In this document: positions 1 to 5,991 of the stretch, one piece after another | Layout of the letters: the number at the start of each line of letters is the position of its first letter | Position numbering within the stretch: position 1 is the stretch's first letter | Assembly (NCBI GenBank): GCA_902767125.1 | Contig: CACXGJ010000255.1 | Location: 1 to 6,015 of the forward strand | Direction: 5' to 3' | Origin: an uncultured Ruminococcus sp. | Lineage (GTDB): Bacteria > Bacillota > Clostridia > Oscillospirales > Acutalibacteraceae | DNA: 6,015 bases | Notes under the pieces: model-generated | What the model saw: only the letters and a program-made list of their open reading frames with translations | The model's database searches: none | Told to the model about the DNA's origin: nothing | Translations under genes and position numbers: made by a program

Positions 1-1452
1 AGCTTTCTTATCTACCGCAAAACCGACATTTTCCATTGAAGCAAGAACTTTTGCAAGAGGTATCTCTATTTCATCAAGCAGTTTTGACTGCTGTTTCTCC
101 GCTATCTCTTTTGAAAGACTTTCATACAGAGGAATCAGCTTTAATGTCTGATAGCCCTTCAGACTTTCTTTTTTGCACTTGTAAGGAGTTATCTCATAAG
201 CAAGCTTTTCAAGCGAATAGTCCTTTCTGTCGGGATTCAGGAGATATGCCGCAAGGCTTGTATCAAATACAATGGAATGGCAGTCAATGCCCATATTATC
301 CAGCACCCCAAATACAGGCTTGCAGTTATCGGTAATTTTCCCTATGCTGTCATCTTTGAAGAATTTTTCGATAAATTCCTCAAAGTCAGGCATAAAATTA
401 TTAAGAGAATACACTGTTTCACCATCGGATAATTCCATATTAAGTATCATACTGCTATCCGCTTCGGCAATGAAATATATATTTTTATTTTTGAATTTTT
501 CGCAAAGATTCAGCAAATTATCAGGCTCGGAATATTCAAGTGTAATTATCTCTTTAGTTTCGGTTTCGGCAGGGATATCCTCAACACTGAAATCAAATTT
601 TTTCATCAATGAAAACAGCTCTAATTTCGCCATGACAAGCTGTGCTTTTGAAGGATTGCCTGCTGACCTGATGTAATGGGAAATATCCGTATCAACAGGG
701 GCATTTGTGCATATCGTTCCAAGCATACGGCTCATATATGCGTTTTCCTTTCCGTCAATCAGCTTTTGACGAACACCTTTTTTTACATCAATCGTATATA
801 TATTTTCATATATATAATCAAGATTGCCGAATCTCGATATTAAATCCTTTGCACCTTTTTCACCTATTCCCGCAACTCCCGGAATACAGTCAGAGGTATC
901 TCCCTGAATCGCTTTTATATCTATCAATTGAGGCGGTGTAACACCGTATACCTCCATTATCTTGGCTTCATCATACAGTGTAACATCAGGCTTGCCCATT
1001 TTCGTTGCCGCAATTCTTACTGTCACGGTCGGTGAAACAAGCTGCAAGCTGTCCCTGTCACCTGTCGCTATAACACATTCATAATTATTATCTGTACAGG
1101 TCTTTGCAAGTGTTCCGAGAATATCATCGGCTTCAAAGCCCTCACAGGTCACTGTTTTATATCCCAATGCCGTCAACAATTCCTTCAGCGGTTCAAGCTG
1201 ACCTGCAAGCTCATCAGGCATACCGTGACGATTTGATTTATAGCCGTCATATGCTTTATGTCTGAATGTAGGTGCTTTCAGGTCAAAGGCTATTGCAACG
1301 GCATCAGGCTTTGTTTCATCGAGCAGCTTCAGAAAGGTTGTCATAAAGCCGTATATTGCATTTGTATACTGACCGTCCTTTGTCGAAAGTATCTTTATTC
1401 CGTAAAATGCCCTGTTTAAAATGCTGTTCCCGTCAAGTACAAGCAGTTTCAT
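1..1452 (-). CDS. polA: DNA polymerase I, N-terminal 484 residues (cut by window edge)
   Basis: Pol I fills gaps in repair and removes Okazaki RNA primers with its 5' nuclease. Residues 1-290 form that nuclease, and every metal-binding acid I would expect is present: D7 (VLDGNS), D57 (AFD), E107/D109/D110 (GFEADDILG), D132/D134 (ATGDRDS), D185 and D188 (GDTSD), followed by a helix-hairpin-helix (IPGVAGIGEKGA). Residues about 290-450 are the 3'-5' exonuclease-like domain, recognisable by FDTSLAAYLLNP at 396-407. Its catalytic motifs are missing: no DxE near 327-333, no Exo II aspartate near 371-384, no YxxxD before 465. It should therefore not proofread, as in Bacillus- and Taq-type enzymes. 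The polymerase domain begins near 468 (VLASMENVGFAVD) and continues outside the window. The ATG at 1452 has an AGGAG 10 nt upstream. The gene follows alr by 28 bp with no terminator between, so co-transcription is likely. Confidence 0.97.
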   Translation of the reverse strand, partial: MKLLVLDGNSILNRAFYGIKILSTKDGQYTNAIYGFMTTFLKLLDETKPDAVAIAFDLKAPTFRHKAYDGYKSNRHGMPDELAGQLEPLKELLTALGYKTVTCEGFEADDILGTLAKTCTDNNYECVIATGDRDSLQLVSPTVTVRIAATKMGKPDVTLYDEAKIMEVYGVTPPQLIDIKAIQGDTSDCIPGVAGIGEKGAKDLISRFGNLDYIYENIYTIDVKKGVRQKLIDGKENAYMSRMLGTICTNAPVDTDISHYIRSAGNPSKAQLVMAKLELFSLMKKFDFSVEDIPAETETKEIITLEYSEPDNLLNLCEKFKNKNIYFIAEADSSMILNMELSDGETVYSLNNFMPDFEEFIEKFFKDDSIGKITDNCKPVFGVLDNMGIDCHSIVFDTSLAAYLLNPDRKDYSLEKLAYEITPYKCKKESLKGYQTLKLIPLYESLSKEIAEKQQSKLLDEIEIPLAKVLASMENVGFAVDKKA

Positions 1453-1461
1453 GCAAAAATC

Positions 1462-1489
1462 ACTCCTAACTCCTCACTTCTCATTCCTC
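1462..1489 (-). repeat. Four tandem 7-bp repeats at the alr-polA junction
   Basis: Read on the minus strand, this stretch is four consecutive heptamers: GAGGAAT, GAGAAGT, GAGGAGT and TAGGAGT. A partial GAAT unit precedes them at 1490-1493, and the phase is lost afterwards in GATTTTT. The alr stop TGA (1483-1481) spans the first and second units, and the polA Shine-Dalgarno AGGAG (1467-1463) lies in the fourth. The array fills most of the 28-bp gap between the genes. Purine-rich heptamer arrays of this kind occur between genes in some bacteria, for example the short tandem repeats of cyanobacteria. Whether this one belongs to a genome-wide family cannot be told from one copy. Confidence 0.75.
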
Positions 1490-2680
1490 ATTCATCTGTG
1501 GTCTTATGCTGTCCATAATGCCGACATTCTTGCCATGATGTATATAAACTCTCGGAACCCTCTTGCCGACAAGGCATACAAGCTCATAATTGATCGTACC
1601 CGTAAGCTGTGCCATTTCATCGAATGAAAAGGTATTGTTCTTACCGTCACCTATGACAATGACTTCATCGCCTGCCTTGACATTCGGGATATCGCTTATA
1701 TCTATCATAAGCTGATCCATACATACTCTGCCGATAACGGGAGCCTTTTTTCCGTGAACTGTCATATAGGCACGATTGCCCAGACTTCTTGTATAACCGT
1801 CAGCATAGCCTATCGGCACAGTAGCTATTTTGGTGATCTTTTCGGTCACAAAGGTTCCTCCGTAGCTTACGGGGGTATCAGGCTCGACTATTTTTATTTG
1901 GGCGATAACACTTTTTATCTGCATAACAGGCTGTAAATCCAATTTGCCTTCAAGTTTTGATGACGGTGAAAGTCCGTATAAAATAATGCCTGCCCTTACA
2001 CAGTCAAAATGTGTCTGCTTATAATCTATTATAGCACCGCTGTTTGAACAGTGAATCATATTGAAGTGAAAGCCGTCTGTGATAAGTCTGTTCACTGCAT
2101 CCGTGAAACATCTGAACTGACGCATGGTAGATTCTTTACCATCCTCGCCCTCATCCGAAACCGCAAAATGAGTAAATATACCCTCTGTTTCAAGATTAGA
2201 CATTTCACAGACATTTTCGATCTGCTTTATGGAATCCTTATCACGCTGTATTTTCTGATACATGAATCCTATACGGCTCATGCCTGTATCGAGCTTGATA
2301 TGGATCTTGACTGTCACATCATTTTCGTATGCAAAGTCGGAAAGCTCCTTTGCATATTCCTGTGAAAAGACAGCCTGACTTATATTGTTGTCGGCGAGAG
2401 TTTTCGCCATAAATGCAGGCGTAAAGCCCAATATAAGTATAGGCAGGGTGATACCGTTTTCACGCAATTGGACAGCCTCCTCAATATTCGACACCGCAAA
2501 CATCGAAGCACCCATTTTTTCATAAAGTCTTGCGAGAAATACTGCACCATGACCATAGGCATCCGCTTTTATAACACACATTATTTTTGACTTTTTATCA
2601 ACAGAGTCCCTTATAACATCAAAGTTATGCTTTAAAGCATCTATATCAACTTCCGCCCAAGTTCTTCTCAAATATTTCAT
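1481..2680 (-). CDS. alr: Alanine racemase
   Basis: This PLP-dependent cytoplasmic enzyme interconverts L- and D-alanine, supplying D-alanine for peptidoglycan. The 399 residues show the full family pattern: the N-terminal PLP lysine K38 in VIKADAYGHG (36-45), KLDTGMSRIGF (129-139) with the conserved arginine R136, the catalytic tyrosine Y273 in VSYGGTF, GYADGYTR (291-298), GRVCMDQ (317-323), and the closing YELVCLVGKRVPRVY. Both catalytic bases, K38 and Y273, are therefore present. The ATG is preceded by AAGAGGG with 8 nt spacing and by a near-consensus promoter. Members are commonly about 370-390 residues. The last 20 or so here (from about 380) form a polar tail beyond the usual end, and its final codons lie in a heptamer repeat. 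A related racemase for another amino acid (such as serine) is possible, but the motifs fit Alr well. polA follows in the same direction. Confidence 0.97.
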   Translation of the reverse strand: MKYLRRTWAEVDIDALKHNFDVIRDSVDKKSKIMCVIKADAYGHGAVFLARLYEKMGASMFAVSNIEEAVQLRENGITLPILILGFTPAFMAKTLADNNISQAVFSQEYAKELSDFAYENDVTVKIHIKLDTGMSRIGFMYQKIQRDKDSIKQIENVCEMSNLETEGIFTHFAVSDEGEDGKESTMRQFRCFTDAVNRLITDGFHFNMIHCSNSGAIIDYKQTHFDCVRAGIILYGLSPSSKLEGKLDLQPVMQIKSVIAQIKIVEPDTPVSYGGTFVTEKITKIATVPIGYADGYTRSLGNRAYMTVHGKKAPVIGRVCMDQLMIDISDIPNVKAGDEVIVIGDGKNNTFSFDEMAQLTGTINYELVCLVGKRVPRVYIHHGKNVGIMDSIRPQMNEE

Positions 2681-2688
2681 ATGATAAA

Positions 2689-2695
2689 CCCTCTT
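2689..2695 (-). promoter_or_regulatory. Ribosome binding site of alr
   Basis: The minus strand reads AAGAGGG, 8 nt before the ATG at 2680. It is a moderate Shine-Dalgarno match (GAGG core) and supports that ATG as the start. The predicted leader from the promoter is only about 28 nt, so there is no room for a riboswitch. Confidence 0.6.
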
Positions 2696-2714
2696 AAAAA
2701 TAATATATAAGAAT

Positions 2715-2743
2715 ATTGTACTCTAACATTGCTCCAATGTCAA
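2715..2743 (-). promoter_or_regulatory. Sigma-A type promoter of alr(-polA)
   Basis: On the minus strand a perfect TTGACA -35 box (2743-2738) is followed by exactly 17 bp and a TACAAT -10 box (2720-2715), one mismatch from consensus. Transcription would start near 2708. A 6-bp inverted repeat, ACATTG-GAG-CAATGT (2726-2740), lies in the spacer and overlaps the -35 box. It is a possible operator. Confidence 0.8.
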
Positions 2744-2802
2744 TTAAGAAAAATGTTATGAAGAATGAATTTTGCATTTAATAATGTGACAAACAATTGC
2801 TA

Positions 2803-2831
2803 TTGACAAAGACGATAATTTGTAATATATT
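2803..2831 (+). promoter_or_regulatory. Sigma-A type promoter of the rightward two-gene operon
   Basis: A perfect TTGACA (2803-2808) is followed by a 17-bp spacer and TATATT (2826-2831), one mismatch from TATAAT. Transcription would start near 2838, about 26 nt before the GTG start. The promoter is back-to-back with the alr promoter, and the two -35 boxes are separated by 59 bp of AT-rich DNA. Confidence 0.8.
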
Positions 2832-2847
2832 ATTGATATATTTTATT

Positions 2848-2854
2848 AAAGGAG
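2848..2854 (+). promoter_or_regulatory. Ribosome binding site deciding the GTG start at 2864
   Basis: AAAGGAG is a strong Shine-Dalgarno. It sits 9 nt before the GTG at 2864 and 7 nt before an ATG at 2862 in another frame. The ATG frame stops after five codons (MWRKG), so the long gene must use the GTG. The same site could also load ribosomes on the ATG. Confidence 0.8.
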
Positions 2855-2863
2855 TTTTGCGAT

Positions 2864-3877
2864 GTGGAGAAAAGGTTGAACATTGGCAATGTTATTCTTA
2901 CTGTTATAGCTGTTGTGCTTATAGGCGTGTTCGGATTCATCATTTACAATGACAGCAAATTTCAAAAAAACAATACTGTCGGTGTACAGACGGATACAGA
3001 GTATGAAAAGCTGATAGCAGAAAATATGCAAAGGATACAGAATCTGATAGATAATAATCTTAATGAGATAGTCGTGTACGGAGATGAATATCTGAATGAC
3101 AACGCCATTGCTTCAGAGCTTGAGAATATCATTGACCAAGAATTGTTTTTTAAGATCAATGATCTGACCGCAAAATATCCAAGAGTTATAGGATATCACC
3201 TTTCCATTCCCGTGTCAAATTTTGAGGTGCATGGCGAGAGCCTTGAAACTATAATGGCTCGAATGGGGATCGTCACAACAATTGTCGGCAAAGCCTGTGT
3301 TATCCCCTCCGATACCAATACCGAAACGGAAATACAATTGGACAAAGCAGGTGCAAACACTCCTCTTAATTTCCTCAAACAGACATATGTCAAGCTCGGC
3401 AAGGTCACAATAGGCAATATTGAAGGCAGTATATCCATATCAGAGGATAAAACAAATTCATATATGTTCAAGAGAACCTCTTACGGAGATGAAACAAAAA
3501 TAAAATCAGGCACAAAGGTGTATTTTGAAAGCTCCGAAAAATACAGGAATGCTGTGCCGATAATATTCTTCGGCAACAATGAATTCAAAGACACACAGCA
3601 ATATTTGAATTATATCAGAGCCATTATCCAGCATCAGAATAAAAATGACAAGTATATAATAATTTGCCGAACAAAAGCCAACTCCGAACTTGATACTACT
3701 ATGAGCAATATTTACGGATATAATTATATACGTACAGATGATGATATAGATTATAAAGATTTGAGCGAAAAAATATACTCCAGAATGAAGTTCCTGAAAT
3801 ATACCAACAGAATATCAAATGCTGTTGAAAAAGCAGAAAGTCAGCTTTTTGAAGAAACCTCCGAAGCTGAAGAATAA
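2864..3877 (+). CDS. Membrane-anchored SGNH/GDSL hydrolase-like protein, probably lacking the catalytic serine
   Basis: This 337-residue protein starts with GTG, set by AAAGGAG 9 nt upstream. After a short basic start, one hydrophobic helix (about 9-28) acts as an uncleaved signal anchor; the lack of a clear cleavage site suggests the rest stays tethered outside. The body recalls clostridial SGNH hydrolases. IVVYGDEYLND (69-79) fits block I (GDS), HGESLETIMARMG (123-135) fits the G-G-E-S block II region, IGNIEGSISI (183-192) fits a beta-domain insert, and IIFFGNNE (233-240) fits block III (GxN). The nucleophile serine is replaced by E75, and no C-terminal DxxH is visible; the acidic stretch TDDDIDYKDL (291-300) contains no histidine. 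If the alignment is right, the protein is catalytically dead or uses other chemistry. The acidic tail (ETSEAEE) is probably disordered. It is first in an operon with the MBL gene 16 bp downstream. The ORF is solid; the family call is from memory of related sequences. Confidence 0.6.
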   Translation: MEKRLNIGNVILTVIAVVLIGVFGFIIYNDSKFQKNNTVGVQTDTEYEKLIAENMQRIQNLIDNNLNEIVVYGDEYLNDNAIASELENIIDQELFFKINDLTAKYPRVIGYHLSIPVSNFEVHGESLETIMARMGIVTTIVGKACVIPSDTNTETEIQLDKAGANTPLNFLKQTYVKLGKVTIGNIEGSISISEDKTNSYMFKRTSYGDETKIKSGTKVYFESSEKYRNAVPIIFFGNNEFKDTQQYLNYIRAIIQHQNKNDKYIIICRTKANSELDTTMSNIYGYNYIRTDDDIDYKDLSEKIYSRMKFLKYTNRISNAVEKAESQLFEETSEAEE

Positions 3878-3879
3878 AC

Positions 3880-3885
3880 AAGGAG
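3880..3885 (+). promoter_or_regulatory. Ribosome binding site deciding the start at 3894
   Basis: AAGGAG lies 8 nt before the ATG at 3894, directly after the preceding stop codon (3875-3877). It fixes the start of the MBL-fold gene. The same frame stays open upstream to an ATG at 3819, but that one would overlap the upstream gene by 59 bp and would add 25 lysine-rich residues with no family match. Confidence 0.85.
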
Positions 3886-3893
3886 ATTTTTTT

Positions 3894-4688
3894 ATGAAGA
3901 TAACAATGTTGGGTACGGGAAATGCCCTTACCACAGAATACTATAATACCTGCTTTATCATAAGTGACAATGATAAAAATTTTTTGGTTGACGGCGGAGG
4001 CGGCAACGGTATCCTACGACAATTTAAACAATCGGGTTTTTTCTTTAATGACATACACCATATTTTTGTTACACACACTCATACCGACCATCTTTTAGGT
4101 ATCATTTGGGTAATAAGAAAATTCTGCAATGTTATGAAAAAAGATACCGATTATGCTTACATCTACGCACATGATGAGGTTATAAGGATATTGAGATATT
4201 TTTCCGAAAATCTCCTTCTGCCACGACAGCAGAAATTAATAGACACACAAATACATTTTGTGACCGTCAGTGATGGCGAAGAAAAAAATATCATCGGACA
4301 CAAGGTGCGTTTTTTTGATATCCATTCAACAAAAACAAAACAATTTGGCTTCTGCATGGACATCGGAAACAATGAAAAACTGACCTGCTGCGGTGATGAA
4401 CCATATAATGAACTTAACCGCAAATATGCCGAAAACAGCAAATGGCTTTTGCATGAAGCATTCTGTCTTGACTCTCATGCGGATATTTTCCGCCCTTATG
4501 AAAAACATCATTCCACTGTCAAGGATGCCTGTCTGACTGCTCAAAGGCTCAATATCCCGAATCTGCTCCTATATCACACCGAGGACATGACTTGCCCCGA
4601 CAGAAAGGAATTATATCTGACCGAGGGAAGAAAATTCTATACAGGCAATCTCTTTATCCCCGATGACCTTGAAACAATTGAATTATAA
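3894..4688 (+). CDS. MBL-fold metallo-hydrolase, RNase Z-like but without the tRNA arm
   Basis: This 264-residue cytoplasmic protein has a complete two-metal site of the metallo-beta-lactamase fold: H61, H63, D65 and H66 in THTHTDHLLG, H144 in FDIHSTKTKQFGF, D168 in CCGDEP, and H228 in LLLYHTED. The opening MKITMLGTGNA, the LLHEAF at 185-190, the KHHSTVKDA at 204-212 and the ending PDDLETIEL match the RNase Z/arylsulfatase-like branch. In classical tRNase Z the tRNA-gripping arm lies between the H144 and D168 equivalents, about 70 residues in the Bacillus subtilis enzyme; here only 24 residues separate them. It is therefore probably not a standard tRNA 3' processing enzyme. A phosphodiesterase, a lactonase-like hydrolase or another nuclease are all possible. 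Translation is likely coupled to the membrane-protein gene 16 bp upstream, and a hairpin terminator follows. Confidence 0.88.
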   Translation: MKITMLGTGNALTTEYYNTCFIISDNDKNFLVDGGGGNGILRQFKQSGFFFNDIHHIFVTHTHTDHLLGIIWVIRKFCNVMKKDTDYAYIYAHDEVIRILRYFSENLLLPRQQKLIDTQIHFVTVSDGEEKNIIGHKVRFFDIHSTKTKQFGFCMDIGNNEKLTCCGDEPYNELNRKYAENSKWLLHEAFCLDSHADIFRPYEKHHSTVKDACLTAQRLNIPNLLLYHTEDMTCPDRKELYLTEGRKFYTGNLFIPDDLETIEL

Positions 4689-4691
4689 AAC

Positions 4692-4736
4692 AATACACTC
4701 CGCTTTGAATAAAACGGAGTGTATTTTCATTTTTTA
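4692..4736. terminator. Strong rho-independent terminator, probably bidirectional
   Basis: An 11-bp perfect stem (4692-4702 with 4715-4725, arms AATACACTCCG and CGGAGTGTATT) encloses a 12-nt loop. On the plus strand a T-rich run follows (to about 4736), ending the MBL operon 4 bp after its stop codon. On the minus strand the same stem is followed by GTTTTAT, a weaker U-tract, and lies 9 bp past the aminotransferase stop. It can therefore serve both convergent units. Confidence 0.9.
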
Positions 4737-5924
4737 TAAAACTTCCTTTGCAAGCTCTCCGAGTATTTTTATACCCTTTTCAAGCTGTTCGTCGGTCGGT
4801 GTCGAGAAGTTTATTCTGAATGAGCTGCACTGTTCATTTTCATCTGTCAGAAAAGCATTTCCGGGAACAACACATACCTTTCTCAATACAGCCTGCTTAC
4901 AGAAATCTGCCATGTCCACGCCTTCGGGCAGCTTACACCATATGAACAAACCGCCTTCTATTCTCTGATAAGTTATCTTATTCGGCACTATGTATTTATC
5001 AAGCAAATCCATGCAGAAATTTGCTTTTTTTCTGTAAATCTCACGGAGATTCGCAAGATGTCCGTCAAAGTCATATTCCGTCATGAATTTGTGAGCAACC
5101 ATCTGTGACCATATATTTGTGTGTACATCCTCGCCCTGCTTGCATACGACCATTTTCTGTACTATCTGCTTCGGAGCAATGACATATCCAAGACGCATAC
5201 CGGGTGAAAGTATCTTTGAGAATGAGCCTGCATATGCCACAATGCCGTCTTCATCAAATGACTTTATTGACGGAACATTCTCACCGCTTATACGAAGCTC
5301 ACCATATGGATTATCTTCAAGTATCATTACATTATACTTTTTGGCAAGCTCATAAATTTTCTTTCTCTTTTCAAGACTTGTTGTAACGCCTGACGGATTT
5401 TGAAAATTAGCGATTATATATATAAAACGAACATTCTTTTCATTTTGGAGAGCCTTTTCAAGTATCTCAATATTCATACCGTCACTTTCAAGCGGAATAC
5501 CACAAAGACGGGCATTGTATGAACGGAATGAATTGAGGGAGCCTATGAAGCTCGGAGCTTCACATATAACGGTATCACCCTCATTGACCATAGACTTTGT
5601 TATCAGGTCCATTACCTGCTGTGCACCGGAGGTTATTATAAGGTCATCAAAATCCCTGCCGATATTATATTTATTTTTCATATGATCTCCCACAGCCTTT
5701 CTCAAGGGGGCATATCCCTCTGTAACGCTGTACTGAAGGGCGGCAATGGGATTTTCATCGAAAATCTTTGCGGATATCTCTCTTATCGCATCAACGGGGA
5801 ATGCTTCGGGAGCAGGATTTCCTGCCGAAAGAGATACAACTGTCGGGTCAGCCGCATATTTGAATATCTCTCTTATGGCAGACGGTTTCAGAGTCTGAAC
5901 TCTGTCGGAAATTATATATTCCAT
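4734..5924 (-). CDS. PLP-dependent aminotransferase, class I/II (LysN/MocR-like group)
   Basis: This fold-type I enzyme moves an amino group between an amino acid and a 2-oxo acid in the cytoplasm. From the chosen start it is 396 residues, the normal length. Motifs in order: SDRVQTLKPSAIREIFK near the start (typical of this group), SAGNPAPEAFP (33-43), QYSVTEGYAPLR (64-75), NFQNPSG with the PLP-binding asparagine (173-179), LEDNPYG with D204 and Y207, the Schiff-base lysine K237 in GSFSKILSPGMRLGY, and the substrate-carboxylate arginine R370 in SFRINFS. All core residues are present. It resembles 2-aminoadipate/LysN-type transaminases and the enzyme half of MocR regulators, but has no N-terminal DNA-binding domain. 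The substrate (aromatic, branched-chain or aminoadipate) cannot be read from the sequence. Another in-frame ATG at 5936 adds MFFK; the inner ATG is preferred because AAGAAGATG sits 9 nt before it. It is convergent with the MBL operon. Confidence 0.93.
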   Translation of the reverse strand: MEYIISDRVQTLKPSAIREIFKYAADPTVVSLSAGNPAPEAFPVDAIREISAKIFDENPIAALQYSVTEGYAPLRKAVGDHMKNKYNIGRDFDDLIITSGAQQVMDLITKSMVNEGDTVICEAPSFIGSLNSFRSYNARLCGIPLESDGMNIEILEKALQNEKNVRFIYIIANFQNPSGVTTSLEKRKKIYELAKKYNVMILEDNPYGELRISGENVPSIKSFDEDGIVAYAGSFSKILSPGMRLGYVIAPKQIVQKMVVCKQGEDVHTNIWSQMVAHKFMTEYDFDGHLANLREIYRKKANFCMDLLDKYIVPNKITYQRIEGGLFIWCKLPEGVDMADFCKQAVLRKVCVVPGNAFLTDENEQCSSFRINFSTPTDEQLEKGIKILGELAKEVL

Positions 5925-5933
5925 TTTGAAAAA

Positions 5934-5942
5934 CATCTTCTT
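5934..5942 (-). promoter_or_regulatory. Likely ribosome binding site of the aminotransferase
   Basis: The minus strand reads AAGAAGATG, two mismatches from AAGGAGGTG, 9 nt before the ATG at 5924. The upstream ATG at 5936 is part of this very string and has only an A-rich GAAAGAAG directly against it. This favours the inner start, though the site is weak either way. Confidence 0.5.
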
Positions 5943-5953
5943 TCTTTTTAATT

Positions 5954-5970
5954 GATAAAATTATTTTATC
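5954..5970. promoter_or_regulatory. 17-bp palindrome over the aminotransferase -10 box and start site
   Basis: GATAAAAT and ATTTTATC are perfect 8-bp arms around a single central T. The palindrome covers the -10 hexamer (5963-5968) and the predicted start (near 5956), the classic position for a repressor. The low complexity of the AT-rich sequence makes chance more likely than for a GC-balanced site. Confidence 0.4.
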
Positions 5971-5991
5971 ACATACATCAACATCTTGCAA
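5963..5991 (-). promoter_or_regulatory. Sigma-A type promoter of the aminotransferase
   Basis: On the minus strand TTGCAA (5991-5986), a 17-bp spacer and TAAAAT (5968-5963) form a good sigma-A promoter, with a start near 5956 and a leader of about 32 nt. The -35 box has two mismatches from consensus. A palindrome overlaps the -10 box. Confidence 0.65.

Noticed and set aside
795..815. AT-rich inverted repeat inside polA
   Set aside because: It is alternating TA sequence encoding a Tyr/Ile-rich helix segment (YIYENIY); low complexity explains the symmetry.
36..941. Three plus-strand ORFs (36-335, 272-676, 705-941)
   Set aside because: They lie antisense to the polA reading frame, which is continuous and carries all expected motifs. 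Their translations are low-complexity and match no family.
1421..1627. Plus-strand ORF of 68 codons across the alr-polA junction
   Set aside because: It is antisense to both genes, with no ribosome site or promoter; the heptamer repeat explains its composition.
3819..3893. Longer start for the MBL-fold protein at 3819
   Set aside because: It would overlap the upstream gene and add lysine-rich residues before the conserved MKITMLGTGNA; the AAGGAG site supports 3894.
4663..4968. Plus-strand ORF running through the terminator
   Set aside because: It crosses a strong hairpin and is antisense to the aminotransferase C-terminus; it has no ribosome site.
5682..5951. Plus-strand ORF of 89 codons near the right edge
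   Set aside because: It is antisense to the N-terminal part of the aminotransferase, which is full length with all its motifs.
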